Notes: generated by a model from the sequence alone, not told the origin. Positions 1 through 9,106 are shown, counted from the first letter of the stretch. The stretch: DNA of 64,000 nucleotides from JANRLF01 sp033762815 (GCA_033762815.1 JANRLF010000003.1:62001-126000); one strand, 5' to 3'. A program made the numbers and translations.

Positions 1-214
1 TACCTCGCAATAAAAATCTTGGTACCAGTACGAAGTAGTTGAGGTAGTAAAGAGCGGCTATTAAAGCATTAATTAATACCCACCGCCATAAATGCACATA
101 CCCAATGAACGGATTGTCAAGCATCATAAACGGAAGTACTGTAAGGCCAATCCATACTGCTAAATGGCTTATAAAAATTATAAATGGATGGTTCCAATAA
201 CTCATTGGCTTCAT
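1..214 (-). CDS. LytS-type sensor histidine kinase, N-terminal fragment
   Basis: The reading frame runs from an ATG at 214 down to the window edge, giving about 71 residues with the rest outside the window. It begins MKPMSYWNHPF, has two hydrophobic stretches (about residues 11-30 and 45-62), and ends in a LNYFVLVPRFLLRG-like segment. That segment is characteristic of the membrane domain of Bacteroidota histidine kinases of the LytS/YehU type, which usually pair with a LytTR response regulator. A TAG stop lies ten codons upstream in the same frame, so the ATG is the first possible start. A 66-codon ORF in another frame over the same bases is a shadow. The assignment rests on pattern recognition of the N-terminus only; kinase and ATPase domains are not visible. 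Confidence 0.55.
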   Translation of the reverse strand, partial: MKPMSYWNHPFIIFISHLAVWIGLTVLPFMMLDNPFIGYVHLWRWVLINALIAALYYLNYFVLVPRFLLRG

Positions 215-577
215 GGCGGGTAAATGTAAAGGTTTCTAACAGTTGTATGAAATTGGTTATACGCAGGTTGAATAAGCCTCTATGAATTGCCCTTTTTTGC
301 CGATGAGTTTTTGCCAATTAACTCGTAGAAGCCAAACTATGCTGTCAAGCACTTTTGGAAAGATGCCGCAAGTAATCTATAGGCTTATATAAGGCACTTG
401 CAGGATAGTTGGAACCATCTGCCTAATCTATTTGCAAATGGAACTAGCGGCCCACTAGTTTTACGACCAGAAGCAACCAGAGGGGAGAAGGTAACTTACG
501 CCACGGGCAATTCCAAGACAGATAGGAGCCAAGCCTGTAAATCTTCTCCCCTCCCATTTTCACAATTTAACAATTTT
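215..577. other. Intergenic leader between divergent genes, with long-range inverted repeat
   Basis: No convincing gene lies between the kinase fragment and the TonB receptor. The segment holds an exact 11-bp inverted repeat, GAGGGGAGAAG at 480-490 and its complement CTTCTCCCCTC at 543-553, enclosing 52 bases. In an RNA read towards the receptor this would pair into a long stem ending about 25 bases before the start codon at 578, so a leader structure controlling the receptor is possible. No poly-T follows the second arm, so it is not an ordinary intrinsic terminator. Function is inferred only. Confidence 0.4.
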
Positions 578-3322
578 ATGAGAAGCCTGGCCAGTATTAT
601 CCTCATCTTAATTATGCTTATGGTTGCGCAAACTGCCAACTGTCAAGACACCACAGGAGTGAGGATTACTAAAATTTATAACGCTTCTTTAGAGGAAGTT
701 CTAGATAGAATTAGTAGTGAATATGGCCTTCGATTTCAATTCAATCGAGCTCAATTTAGAAAGATTCAATGCACATATGCCTTTTGGGGTTTGCCGATTG
801 AGCAGGAAATGAAAAAACTTTGCCAGCGCTTTGATTTAAACTATACCTTCAACGATGGTTTTGTAATTGCCTTACAGTTAAAAGATCCTTCGAGTGTCCC
901 TGTTAGCAATTCTGACAAAGATGAAGTTGACGTTACTGGTCCTGTACCATTAGAAAACAGCGTTTATAAGGGGGCTTTCGAAAAAACAAATGTTACCGTT
1001 ACAGGACGGGTAGTTGATGCTAAAACCGGAGAGTCATTGCCATTTGTGACAGTAGGGGTCAAAGGAACTACATTGGCCACCACTACTAATCTCGATGGAT
1101 TCTTCTCCTTACTTAAAGTGCCTAATGACACTTGCTCTTTGCAGTTTAGTTACTTAGGTTATCAAAATTATACACATCATTTAAGCCCAAAAGAACCCCT
1201 TAGTGATATAAAAATCGAAATGTCCTCGTCAAACTTACAACTAGGAACAGTTACAGTAGTGGCTACAGCAAAAGAGCGGCTTATGGAAACTGGCGAAAAG
1301 CCTGGTATGATAAAAATGACACCCGCCAAGCTTGATGTATTGCCTAACCTAGGGGAGAAGGATATATTCCGCTCATTTCAGTTAATGCCAGGTGTAAGCG
1401 CAGCCAACGAATCTTCATCAGGTTTATATGTAAGGGGCAGTACACCCGATCAATCGCTAGTTTTGTATGATGGCTTTACAATATATCATGTCGACCACCT
1501 TTTTGGTTTCTTTTCCGCTTTTAATGCCAACGCCATTAAGGACGTCCAGTTGTATCGTGGTGGATTCGAATCGAAATATGGAGGACGGCTTGGTAGTGTA
1601 GTTGACATAACTGGAAAGGAAGGTAATACTAAAAAATGGAATGCTGGGGGAAGCCTCTCTCTCTTAGGAATGAATTTATGGCTAGAAGTGCCAATTAAAG
1701 AGCATTTTACTTCGTTAATAGCATTTCGAACATCTTATCAAGGGTTGATTTACAACAAGATTTTCAACCAATTTAACAGCGATGATGATCGCCCGTCAAA
1801 TGGACCATCAGGAGGTGGTCCCCTAAGCCAAAATACCACCCCAAGTTCAAACTTTTACGACCTGAACGTCAAGTTAGCATACAAGTATGGGAAAAATCTT
1901 AAGAATAACCTAACCCTTTCTCTGTTCAACAGCCGCGACAAACTTGATAATGGCCAAAAAATTGAGCTGCCAAGTTTTCTTGCCGATCAAGATATCGACT
2001 TCAATCTAAACATAAATGATCTGACGAAATATGGAAATACAGGTGCAAGTATAAAGTACTCTCGGCAGTTTACAGATAAAATTTATGCCAATACTATACT
2101 TAGTATATCCAATTACTACAGTAACAGAGATAGATCTGTTGAAGGAAGCATCACGGACTCATCGGGGGCGGAGAATACTTTCAAAAATGGCACCTTGGAA
2201 AACAACAAAATAATAGATGCAGCTTTTAAAAGTGATTTAGCAATTGGACTTACTGACTGGAACAAGATTGAATTGGGGGTGTTGGGTAATTATTACAAAA
2301 TCGATTATAGTTACAGCCAAAACGACAGCACAACTATACTAAAACGCAATGACAGACAGCAATCTGTAGCTTTATATCTGCAAGATAATATACAGCTATT
2401 TGATAATAGAATCAAATTGTTGCCTGGCATCAGAGGCACATATTACACAGGCACGTCTAGGATGTATTATGAGCCTCGCGCCAATATGGAAATTAATATA
2501 ACAACAGGCCTAAAGTTCCAAGCCGCATGGGGCGTTTACTATCAATTCGCCAACAGGGTGGTTAGAGAGGATATCTTGCAGGGAAGTAGAGACTTTTGGA
2601 TACTTTCGGATGATGATAAAGTGCCTGTAAGCAAATCCATTCATTACATTGCAGGTATAAATTATGATTGGAAATGGTTTAATTTTTCAGTGGAGGGATA
2701 TTATAAAAATCTGTCTAACCTTACTCAATATTCCTTACGAATTAAGCCCAGTATTGGAGAAGCGAACTATGAAGAAAGCTTTTTCAATGGCACGGGTATT
2801 GCCAAAGGGGTTGATTTTACATTGATGACCAAGGTGAAAGGATATAGTGGTTGGCTTACCTATACTTTGGGCAAGGTTGACTATCATTTTGACGCATTCA
2901 GCAAAAATGATTTCCCAGCAGATCATGATGTAAGGCATGAGTTTAAAATGGTTCATACCTATAAATACAAACGTTTCGATTGTTCAGTCACGTGGCTGTT
3001 CAGCACTGGCAAGCCATATACGTCTCCAGAAGGGGGCTATGAACTGACCTTGTTAGATGGCACATCTGTTGATTTGATTAGTGTTTCTGATAAGAACAGC
3101 AAGCGACTACCAAATTATCACCGCATGGATATCTCAGCCAATTATAATTTTCCAACTAAGACTGGGGGCAACTTTGCTATTGGGCTTTCAATTTTTAATC
3201 TCTACAACCGCAAAAATGTATGGTACAAGCAATACAACATTGATAGCGGTCAAATTATTGAAACAAATGTCAATTACTTAAGCTTAACTCCTAATGTCAG
3301 CTTAAACTACCGTTTCAGATGA
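578..3322 (+). CDS. TonB-dependent outer membrane receptor with STN and carboxypeptidase-like N-terminal domains
   Basis: A 914-residue outer membrane receptor that would import a ligand across the outer membrane using TonB energy. I start it at ATG 578 because a signal peptide (MRSLASIILILIMLMVAQ, cleavage near NCQ at 21-23) follows directly; the same frame is open upstream to 398 but that part is not signal-like. In order: STN-like domain (about 27-100), a carboxypeptidase-regulatory-like beta domain (about 139-215, VTGRVVDAKTGESLPFV), a plug (about 235-345, with LYVRGSTPDQSLVLYDG and RGGFESKYGGRLGSVVDI), then a 22-strand-type barrel to the C-terminus, which ends in aromatic YRFR. The stop overlaps the next gene by 4 bases, so receptor and lipoprotein form one unit. 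An STN domain often receives an anti-sigma (FecR) signal, but no FecR/sigma pair is present here. Substrate unknown. Confidence 0.9.
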   Translation: MRSLASIILILIMLMVAQTANCQDTTGVRITKIYNASLEEVLDRISSEYGLRFQFNRAQFRKIQCTYAFWGLPIEQEMKKLCQRFDLNYTFNDGFVIALQLKDPSSVPVSNSDKDEVDVTGPVPLENSVYKGAFEKTNVTVTGRVVDAKTGESLPFVTVGVKGTTLATTTNLDGFFSLLKVPNDTCSLQFSYLGYQNYTHHLSPKEPLSDIKIEMSSSNLQLGTVTVVATAKERLMETGEKPGMIKMTPAKLDVLPNLGEKDIFRSFQLMPGVSAANESSSGLYVRGSTPDQSLVLYDGFTIYHVDHLFGFFSAFNANAIKDVQLYRGGFESKYGGRLGSVVDITGKEGNTKKWNAGGSLSLLGMNLWLEVPIKEHFTSLIAFRTSYQGLIYNKIFNQFNSDDDRPSNGPSGGGPLSQNTTPSSNFYDLNVKLAYKYGKNLKNNLTLSLFNSRDKLDNGQKIELPSFLADQDIDFNLNINDLTKYGNTGASIKYSRQFTDKIYANTILSISNYYSNRDRSVEGSITDSSGAENTFKNGTLENNKIIDAAFKSDLAIGLTDWNKIELGVLGNYYKIDYSYSQNDSTTILKRNDRQQSVALYLQDNIQLFDNRIKLLPGIRGTYYTGTSRMYYEPRANMEINITTGLKFQAAWGVYYQFANRVVREDILQGSRDFWILSDDDKVPVSKSIHYIAGINYDWKWFNFSVEGYYKNLSNLTQYSLRIKPSIGEANYEESFFNGTGIAKGVDFTLMTKVKGYSGWLTYTLGKVDYHFDAFSKNDFPADHDVRHEFKMVHTYKYKRFDCSVTWLFSTGKPYTSPEGGYELTLLDGTSVDLISVSDKNSKRLPNYHRMDISANYNFPTKTGGNFAIGLSIFNLYNRKNVWYKQYNIDSGQIIETNVNYLSLTPNVSLNYRFR

Positions 3323-4152
3323 AAAACTTGAGAATTTACAGATTTACTAAATGCCTATTTGCTTTCATACTTATTTCATCCTTGCTCTCCTGTGAAGAAG
3401 AAGAAATCAATACTGGTTATAATGATACGCCAGTGGTAGAAGCCTACCTAGTGCCAGGAACACAAGCAACCATAAAAGTGTCTCTACAAGTTGAAGCTAA
3501 TACTACTGAAACTGCTATCAAGACAATTGATACCTTACACCCTACAATTATTCATGAAGGGCTGATTTATTACTTAAATCCTATCGGAGGAGGTGTATAT
3601 ATTGCAGATACTAGTTTAACTATCAATGAGGGTCACACCTATCGTCTTTATTTTATCTTTAATGGTGACACTGTGAACTCAGAAACCACCGTTCCTTCTA
3701 AGCCTACAGAGTTCAAGCTATCTGCAACAACTATGGAAATTCCGAAAATTGATTTAGACGCGGGCTTCCCCAGCGAACTGCCTGAGTTTCCAGAACCTAT
3801 TGATGTCACTTGGAGCAACCCCGATCAGTCCTACTACTTAATATTAGCACAAAATACAAGCACAAATCCTGAACCTGTATTCGATAATCCCGACTCGCTT
3901 ACAAACCCCCCCACTTTCCGTATTGAACCTACTAAAGCAGGGAGCTACGAGCTAAATTCTCAACAATTTTCTTATTTCGGCAATTATGATATTATACTAT
4001 ACCATATTAATCCAGAATATGCTGGTTTATACGATGAAAGTGGAAATTCCTCACAAAACTTGAGACAAGCCTCTACAAATATTATTAATGGACAAGGCAT
4101 TTTTACGGCCATCCATTCGGATACACTAAAACTAAGGGTAATTAAGCAGTAA
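3319..4152 (+). CDS. DUF4249-type lipoprotein, partner of the TonB receptor
   Basis: A 277-residue predicted lipoprotein: the N-terminus has a charged start, a hydrophobic stretch and a lipobox ending at Cys25 (SLLSC), followed by acidic residues EEEE, which in Bacteroidota often accompany surface export. The body (VVEAYLVPG, GHTYRLYF, TTVPSKPTEF) matches the all-beta DUF4249 family. DUF4249 genes are commonly found directly after carboxypeptidase-regulatory TonB receptors, and here the start codon overlaps the receptor stop (ATGA). It probably acts as a surface subunit or lid for that receptor, in the manner of SusD for SusC, though this role is inferred from context. Substrate unknown. Confidence 0.82.
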   Translation: MKNLRIYRFTKCLFAFILISSLLSCEEEEINTGYNDTPVVEAYLVPGTQATIKVSLQVEANTTETAIKTIDTLHPTIIHEGLIYYLNPIGGGVYIADTSLTINEGHTYRLYFIFNGDTVNSETTVPSKPTEFKLSATTMEIPKIDLDAGFPSELPEFPEPIDVTWSNPDQSYYLILAQNTSTNPEPVFDNPDSLTNPPTFRIEPTKAGSYELNSQQFSYFGNYDIILYHINPEYAGLYDESGNSSQNLRQASTNIINGQGIFTAIHSDTLKLRVIKQ

Positions 4153-4178
4153 TCCAGAAAAGGTTAAAAAAGGATTTT

Positions 4179-4186
4179 TACCTTTG
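4179..4186 (+). promoter_or_regulatory. Bacteroidota -10 promoter element
   Basis: TACCTTTG matches the Bacteroidota primary-sigma consensus TAnnTTTG and lies 16 bases before the thioesterase ATG at 4203. No clear TTTG occurs about 20 bases upstream. It separates transcription of this gene from the TonB receptor unit. Confidence 0.6.
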
Positions 4187-4202
4187 TCGCAAACTTGATA
4201 TT

Positions 4203-4640
4203 ATGGCATTTCGCCACTGCACGCCAATACAAATTCGTTTTGCCGACTTGGATGCGCTCAATCATGTGAACAATGCCAACTTTTTGAGCTACATTGAACT
4301 GGCCCGTATAGCCTACTTCCAACAAATTACGGGCGGCGATATGGGGCTAGGCGATGAAGGTTTGATATTGGCAAAAGCTACCGTCGATTTCAAACAACCC
4401 ATCCGCTTGAACGACCAAATAGTGGTGTACACCCGTTGCAGCAAGATAGGCAATAAGAGTTTCGATTTGGAGTACGAAATATTAAATGAAAAAGGCGATG
4501 GGCAAAAAATATTAATGGCAAGCGCCCATACTGTAATCGTATGTATTGACTATACCACTGGAAAAACCGTGGCGGTACCACAGGCTTGGAGGGATAAGAT
4601 GATTGCTTATGAAGCTGAAGGTTCCATTGCGCTTTCCTAA
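4203..4640 (+). CDS. Hotdog-fold acyl-CoA thioesterase (4HBT/YbgC type)
   Basis: A 145-residue single-domain protein of the 4-hydroxybenzoyl-CoA thioesterase superfamily, which hydrolyses acyl-CoA thioesters in the cytoplasm. The signature is near the N-terminus: FADLDALNHVNNANFLSYIE, with the conserved Asp (of DLDxxxHVNN) and the long helix ELARIAYF. Length is normal for the family. It has its own promoter element and is followed after 9 bases by the TlpA-like gene, so the two may be co-transcribed. Acyl substrate cannot be told from sequence. Confidence 0.85.
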   Translation: MAFRHCTPIQIRFADLDALNHVNNANFLSYIELARIAYFQQITGGDMGLGDEGLILAKATVDFKQPIRLNDQIVVYTRCSKIGNKSFDLEYEILNEKGDGQKILMASAHTVIVCIDYTTGKTVAVPQAWRDKMIAYEAEGSIALS

Positions 4641-4649
4641 ATTTGCACT

Positions 4650-5171
4650 ATGAAGCTACACTCCATCCTTTTCTTTTTTTTGCTGGCAGCTATGTTCGTA
4701 GGCTGCAATTCCAATGGAGGCAAGTTGATTAATGGACAAAAGGCCCCACAACTATCATTAACTACGGTGGATGGCCAACAAATCAATCTGGACCAGTTTA
4801 AAGGAAAAATTGTGTTGATTGATTTTTGGGCATCGTGGTGCAAGCCCTGCCGAAAGGCCAATCCGGCATTGGTAAAGTTGTACGGAGAGTTCCACGACAA
4901 GCCATTTCAAGGGGCAAATGGGTTCGAAATAATCAGTATTTCCTTGGATACCAAGGAGCAGGCATGGAAGAATGCCATTGAAAAAGATAGCCTGTATTGG
5001 CCATGGCACACCAGCGAATTGAGAGGATGGAAGGCCAAAGCTGCGGAAGCTTATGACGTGCACCAGATACCTACCTCGTTTTTAATTGACCAAAACGGGA
5101 TGATTATAGGCAAAGACCTAAGCCCCTACGATATTGGCAAAATATTGCACCAACGGCTGTACAGGCAATAA
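4650..5171 (+). CDS. TlpA-type thioredoxin-fold lipoprotein
   Basis: A 173-residue envelope thiol-disulfide protein. The N-terminus is a lipoprotein signal with the lipid-acceptor Cys at about position 19 (MFVGC), so it is anchored in a membrane facing the periplasm. The redoxin domain (about 30-170) contains the active site WASWCKPCRKA with Cys64 and Cys67, and the cis-Pro region IPTSFLIDQNG. Such proteins reduce or exchange disulfides in exported proteins or in cytochrome maturation; the particular partner is not evident. It follows the thioesterase by 9 bases and is separated from guaB by that gene's own promoter. Confidence 0.88.
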   Translation: MKLHSILFFFLLAAMFVGCNSNGGKLINGQKAPQLSLTTVDGQQINLDQFKGKIVLIDFWASWCKPCRKANPALVKLYGEFHDKPFQGANGFEIISISLDTKEQAWKNAIEKDSLYWPWHTSELRGWKAKAAEAYDVHQIPTSFLIDQNGMIIGKDLSPYDIGKILHQRLYRQ

Positions 5172-5204
5172 TACCTAGTAATTTTCAGCAATTCTGAAAA
5201 GAAC

Positions 5205-5236
5205 TTTCGCCCACACCTCAAAGTTTTATAACTTTG
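5205..5236 (+). promoter_or_regulatory. guaB promoter
   Basis: A -33 like TTTC (5205-5208) and a perfect -10 TAACTTTG (5229-5236) are separated by 20 bases. The expected transcript start is near 5243. This decides the guaB start: the TTG at 5234 that opens the frame lies inside the -10 element, so ATG 5252 is used. Confidence 0.75.
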
Positions 5237-5251
5237 CCCAAAGTTAGACTT

Positions 5252-6727
5252 ATGCAACTAGCCAATGCGAAGTTCGCCGGCGAAGGCCTGACCTACGACG
5301 ACGTGCTCTTGCTTCCGGGTTACTCCGAAGTGCTTCCCCGCGAAGTAGATACCTCTGCCCAACTTACCCGCAATATCCGCATCAATGTGCCCATTGTGAG
5401 TGCCGCTATGGATACCGTAACGGAATATTCGCTTGCCATTGCCATTGCGCAGGAAGGTGGCCTAGGCTTTATTCACAAAAACATGTCCATTGACGAGCAG
5501 GCGGAGCAGGTGCGGAGGGTAAAGCGCTCCGAAAGTGGTTTGATTATAGACCCCATTACCCTTTCAGAAAATGCCAAAGTAGGCGAGGCCTTGGCCATTA
5601 TGAAGGAACATAAAATAGGCGGTATCCCCATCGTAGATGCGCAGAACAACTTGGTTGGGATATTGACCAACCGCGACCTTCGATTTGAAGTGAACATGCA
5701 GCAGGCCGTATCGGAAGTGATGACCACACAAAACCTGATTACGGCACCTGAGGGAACCGACCTGAAACAAGCCGAGAAAATACTGAAACTGCACAGGGTA
5801 GAGAAATTGCCCGTGGTGAACAAAAAAGGCAAACTGGTAGGGCTCATCACCTACCGAGATATCATCAAAGTACAGAGTTATCCCAATGCCTGTAAGGACC
5901 AATACGGCCGCCTCATGGTGGGTGCCGCGGTGGGGGTAACCCCCGATTTGCTGGATAGGGTGGGTGCTTTAGTAAAAGTAGGGGTAGACGTGGTAACCCT
6001 GGATACCGCCCACGGTCATTCACGGGGGGTAATAGAGGCTTTGAAGCGTATCAAGAAAAAATTCAAGGACTTGGACGTGGTAGCAGGTAATGTAGCCACC
6101 CGCGAGGGGGCGAAGGCCTTGGCAGATGCTGGAGCTGATGCGGTAAAGGTGGGCGTGGGGCCTGGTTCCATATGCACTACCCGTATTGTAACGGGGGTAG
6201 GGGTGCCTCAATTGAGCGCGGTACATGAAGCTTATACCGGTTTGCAAAAAACAGGGGTACCCATTATAGCCGATGGAGGCATCCGCTATACAGGAGATAT
6301 TGTAAAGGCGATAGCAGCCGGTGCAGATACCATCATGGCAGGCTCCATGTTCGCAGGGGTGAGCGAATCGCCTGGAGAAACCATTATTTATGAGGGGCGT
6401 AAGTTTAAATCCTATAGGGGCATGGGCTCGGTAGAGGCCATGAAGGAAGGCAGCAAGGACCGCTATTTCCAAGATGTGGAAGACGACATCAAAAAGTTGG
6501 TCCCGGAAGGCATCGTTGGCCGGGTACCTTTCAAAGGCAGCTTAGCGGAAGTAATGTATCAATATATCGGTGGCCTACGGGCAGGTATGGGCTATTGCGG
6601 TGCCAAGGACATTAAGGCATTGCAGGGCGCACGTTTTGTAAAAATCACCACGGCGGGCGTAAAAGAAAGCCATCCGCATGACGTGACCATCACCAAGGAA
6701 GCACCCAACTATAGCAGCCGCCTATAG
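5252..6727 (+). CDS. guaB: Inosine-5'-monophosphate dehydrogenase
   Basis: IMPDH oxidises IMP to XMP with NAD+, the committed step of guanine nucleotide synthesis, in the cytoplasm. The 491-residue product has the normal length and architecture: N-terminal barrel strands with LTYDDVLLLPGYSEVLP, a tandem CBS module (about 97-210), then the rest of the TIM barrel. The catalytic cysteine is Cys308 in GVGPGSICTTR, followed by the IADGGIRYTGDI phosphate-binding strand and the flap region (YRGMGSVEAM and beyond). The C-terminal SHPHDV also fits. The last bases overlap the convergent crcB stop by 6. Transcription starts from the promoter just upstream. Confidence 0.97.
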   Translation: MQLANAKFAGEGLTYDDVLLLPGYSEVLPREVDTSAQLTRNIRINVPIVSAAMDTVTEYSLAIAIAQEGGLGFIHKNMSIDEQAEQVRRVKRSESGLIIDPITLSENAKVGEALAIMKEHKIGGIPIVDAQNNLVGILTNRDLRFEVNMQQAVSEVMTTQNLITAPEGTDLKQAEKILKLHRVEKLPVVNKKGKLVGLITYRDIIKVQSYPNACKDQYGRLMVGAAVGVTPDLLDRVGALVKVGVDVVTLDTAHGHSRGVIEALKRIKKKFKDLDVVAGNVATREGAKALADAGADAVKVGVGPGSICTTRIVTGVGVPQLSAVHEAYTGLQKTGVPIIADGGIRYTGDIVKAIAAGADTIMAGSMFAGVSESPGETIIYEGRKFKSYRGMGSVEAMKEGSKDRYFQDVEDDIKKLVPEGIVGRVPFKGSLAEVMYQYIGGLRAGMGYCGAKDIKALQGARFVKITTAGVKESHPHDVTITKEAPNYSSRL

Positions 6728-7084
6728 TTTGGCCAGGTAATACCCGGTAAATACCAAAGCCAGCCCTAATAAGTTGGTAGCTAGGATATACACTACGGCA
6801 GTCGCCCATAGTCCTTTATTGATCAGGTCAAGGCTTTCCAAGGCAAAACTGGAGAAGGTGGTAAAGCCGCCCAGTAGGCCTATGAATAGCAAGCTACGGG
6901 TTGGAGCACTCGGTTCGCCGCCAAACTTTGCCCATAATAACCCTATCACAAACGCTCCCAAAAGGTTGACCGTAAAGGTGCCCCAGGGAAACCGCATGTG
7001 CTGGCTTTGAAACAGGATGGCCATTCCATACCGTGCTACGGAACCTATTGCACCCCCAGCGGCTACCAGTATCAAGTGTTTCAT
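6722..7084 (-). CDS. crcB: CrcB/Fluc fluoride ion exporter
   Basis: A 120-residue, four-helix membrane protein that dimerises into a dual-topology fluoride channel and lowers cytoplasmic fluoride. Family marks are GGAIGSVARYG near the N-terminus, the pore segment GTFTVNLLGAFVIG, and GGFTTFSSFALE with the phenylalanine-box and Na+ site region. I place the start at ATG 7084 (MKHLILVAAGG); an in-frame GTG at 7111 would add nine untypical residues. A single copy is present, as for homodimeric Fluc. No fluoride riboswitch is recognisable upstream. It is convergent with guaB, overlapping its stop. Confidence 0.93.
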   Translation of the reverse strand: MKHLILVAAGGAIGSVARYGMAILFQSQHMRFPWGTFTVNLLGAFVIGLLWAKFGGEPSAPTRSLLFIGLLGGFTTFSSFALESLDLINKGLWATAVVYILATNLLGLALVFTGYYLAKL

Positions 7085-7123
7085 TAAAAGCCAAAATAAT
7101 TTACTTTTCACTTATTTTACCTT

Positions 7124-8115
7124 ATGGTTCCTATTTCTTTTAAGCGGAAATTGCTGTTCATCGCCATTGTAGCAAGTTTCTTTTTCTTGGCAACAGGAGC
7201 TATTTTTTGGTTACTGGCCAAGCATAATGCCCCTAGTTTTCAAGGCAACTATACCAAGGATATGTTCCTTTCTGATAGTATCTGCGGCTATGCTGCAAAA
7301 CCAAGCATTCTTATTACTTCCATTAAAACACATAAAGAAAGGACAATTTATGAAGCCCAGTATCATATAAATCCTAATGGTTTGCGAAGCACGGGTAGTA
7401 GCGATGAAAAGCAAAAGCACCTGCTTTTTTCGGCTGCTCCTTTACTTTTGGCGAAGGCTTGCCCGATTCAAGCACTTTCCCTTTTTTGTACAATCAACAA
7501 AATGCCGTTTTTGCAGCCTACAATTTCGGCATGCCAGGATATGGGCCACAGCATATGCTGTCCGTTCTTAGTAAGAAGAATTTGGAGGGTATTGTAAAAG
7601 AGAAAGAGGGCATGGCTATCTATACTATCCTACCCGACCATGTCTATCGCGCTATTGCGGCGCCTTACGTGGTGTACGGATGGGGTAGTAAAATGCCCTA
7701 TTACTTTGAAGAACATGACAGCTTGACGCGCATTGCCAATTTTTCCAAAGCATTTCCTTTTAGAACCTTGGCCTATAAAGTGTTTGGAAGCTTGGGATTG
7801 TCGCATACTGCACTGATGAAGCCTGCGATAACTAAAACAGACATTGCGCTGACCGTTTCTATTTTAAAAGCTTCGCAAAAGCGTTACCTGCAAATGTATC
7901 CAAACTCTAAATTCTATGTGCTTTGCTATCCTTTTTCAGGAATGGAGATAGATTACCAACTGCTTGTCAATGCCTTGCACAATGAAGGAATAAACACATT
8001 GGATTATCGCCAAATGTTCCCGATGGATGGTAGCCATACCATTGCTGGCGACGGCCATCCTAACTTTTTGGCGAATCAAAAGATTGCTGCTAGGTTATTG
8101 CAGGACCTACATTAA
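7124..8115 (+). pseudogene. SGNH/GDSL-like hydrolase, split by a frameshift in a T run
   Basis: Two overlapping plus-strand frames form one protein. The first (from ATG 7124) gives an N-terminal membrane anchor (about 8-30) and the start of the domain, then leaves frame at the six-T run 7425-7430. Adding one T (or removing two) joins it to the second frame and restores FFGCSFTFGEGLPDSST, the block-I motif of SGNH hydrolases with the nucleophile Ser. The rest continues NFGMPGYGPQH (block II-like) and ends with GDGHPNFLANQKIAARLL, the catalytic Asp-His block. The joined product would be about 330 residues. A homopolymer sequencing error or a true inactivating or phase-variable slip are both possible. 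It likely acts on envelope glycans or esters. The 3' end overlaps the convergent CvpA gene by 4 bases. Confidence 0.8.
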
Positions 8116-8654
8116 GCGTTATTCTTGCCCTCTTTTACTTGATCCATCGTTTCTTCCAATTGATCGAAAGCACCTTTGAACCAAGGAATCAATTTACCGA
8201 ATTGGTCCATGACGATAGGGGCTGCGGGTTGCAAATAATTGTAGGTACGCGACTCTATTTTGTCGCGTTCGTCTATCCACTGCAACTTATTGACATACCA
8301 CAGTACGATACTTAGAATCATCAATAAGCTGATGCACCATAGAAAGGAGCCCGCCAATTGATTGACCACGCCCAAGCCAGCCGTTTTTAGGGATTTTTCC
8401 AACAATACGGTAATCAACCTTAACAACAGCAGGGCACAAATAAATAAGAGAATAAAGGATAGAATGGGCATCAACTTCCCTTGCCAGCCAAACCATTCAT
8501 ACAGCTTTTGGGTAGCACAGCCGCTAAATTTAATGGCCACCATACCCCCAATGATTAAGGCAAAAAAGGAAATGACCGAATGTACAAAGCCCTTCCAGAA
8601 ACCCATAATAAAGGCAAGTACTAATACCGCCAGCAGCAAAATATCAATCCACAT
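8112..8654 (-). CDS. CvpA family membrane protein
   Basis: A 180-residue inner-membrane protein with four hydrophobic segments (about 2-20, 24-45, 62-83, 100-125) and the family start MWIDILLLAVLVLAFIMGF then WKGFVHSVISFFAL, where the G-x-x-K/R-G motif is typical. CvpA proteins were named for colicin V production; in other bacteria they affect envelope stress tolerance, but the biochemical role is unsettled. The charged C-terminal tail (EETMDQVKEGKNNA) is cytoplasmic or periplasmic. Its ATG overlaps the stop of the upstream YqeY gene (TAATG), indicating translational coupling. Confidence 0.85.
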   Translation of the reverse strand: MWIDILLLAVLVLAFIMGFWKGFVHSVISFFALIIGGMVAIKFSGCATQKLYEWFGWQGKLMPILSFILLFICALLLLRLITVLLEKSLKTAGLGVVNQLAGSFLWCISLLMILSIVLWYVNKLQWIDERDKIESRTYNYLQPAAPIVMDQFGKLIPWFKGAFDQLEETMDQVKEGKNNA

Positions 8655-9106
8655 TAGGCGGAAAGGGCTGCTTTCACCACGTCGGAAATGGATTTGCTAT
8701 CGGCTTTTCCGGCAAGTTTTGCGTTGGCTTGGCCCATCACCTTGCCCATATCTTTCATGCCGCTGGCTCCCAGTTCTGCAATAATTTCCTTTATGGCAGC
8801 CTGCAATTCTTCGGCACTCAACTGTTTTGGCAAATAGGGCTCAATGGTGGCTATTTCCTCCTGCTCCTTTTCGGCAAGGTCAGGGCGGTTTTGTTGCTGG
8901 TAGATGGCCATGGAATCCTTGCGGGTCTTCACCAACTTTTGCAAAATTTGTATTTCCTTTTCCTCGCCAAATGTATCGCTTGCTCCAGGCTCACTTTTGG
9001 CCAACAATATGGCCGACTTTACCGCCCGCAGTCCACGCAATCTTACTTGGTCCTTAGCCAACATGGCCTGCTTAATGTCATCATTAATTCTTGCTTCCAA
9101 ACTCAT
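8654..9106 (-). CDS. GatB/YqeY domain protein
   Basis: A 150-residue cytoplasmic helical protein matching the YqeY family, which resembles the C-terminal tRNA-interacting domain of the GatB subunit of the amidotransferase. Typical stretches are LEARINDDIKQAMLAKD, LRGLRAVKSAILLAKSE, EIQILQKLVKTRKDS and the C-terminal DMGKVMGQANAKLAGKADS. Its exact function is not known; a tRNA-linked role has been proposed for the family. It is the first gene of a two-gene unit with CvpA, with TAATG coupling. Confidence 0.9.
   Translation of the reverse strand: MSLEARINDDIKQAMLAKDQVRLRGLRAVKSAILLAKSEPGASDTFGEEKEIQILQKLVKTRKDSMAIYQQQNRPDLAEKEQEEIATIEPYLPKQLSAEELQAAIKEIIAELGASGMKDMGKVMGQANAKLAGKADSKSISDVVKAALSA

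Noticed and set aside
117..317. 66-residue minus-strand ORF
   Set aside because: The neighbouring frame from ATG 214 gives recognisable sensor-kinase membrane sequence, which makes this frame a shadow.
420..560. Cobalamin-riboswitch-like order of motifs upstream of the TonB receptor (CCCACTAG, GGGGAGAAGG, AGACAGATAGGAGCC)
   Set aside because: The order resembles a B12 riboswitch, but the strongly conserved GCCACTG and AGTCAGGAGACCTGCC-type boxes are not matched closely enough, and no GGGAA-core pairing could be built.
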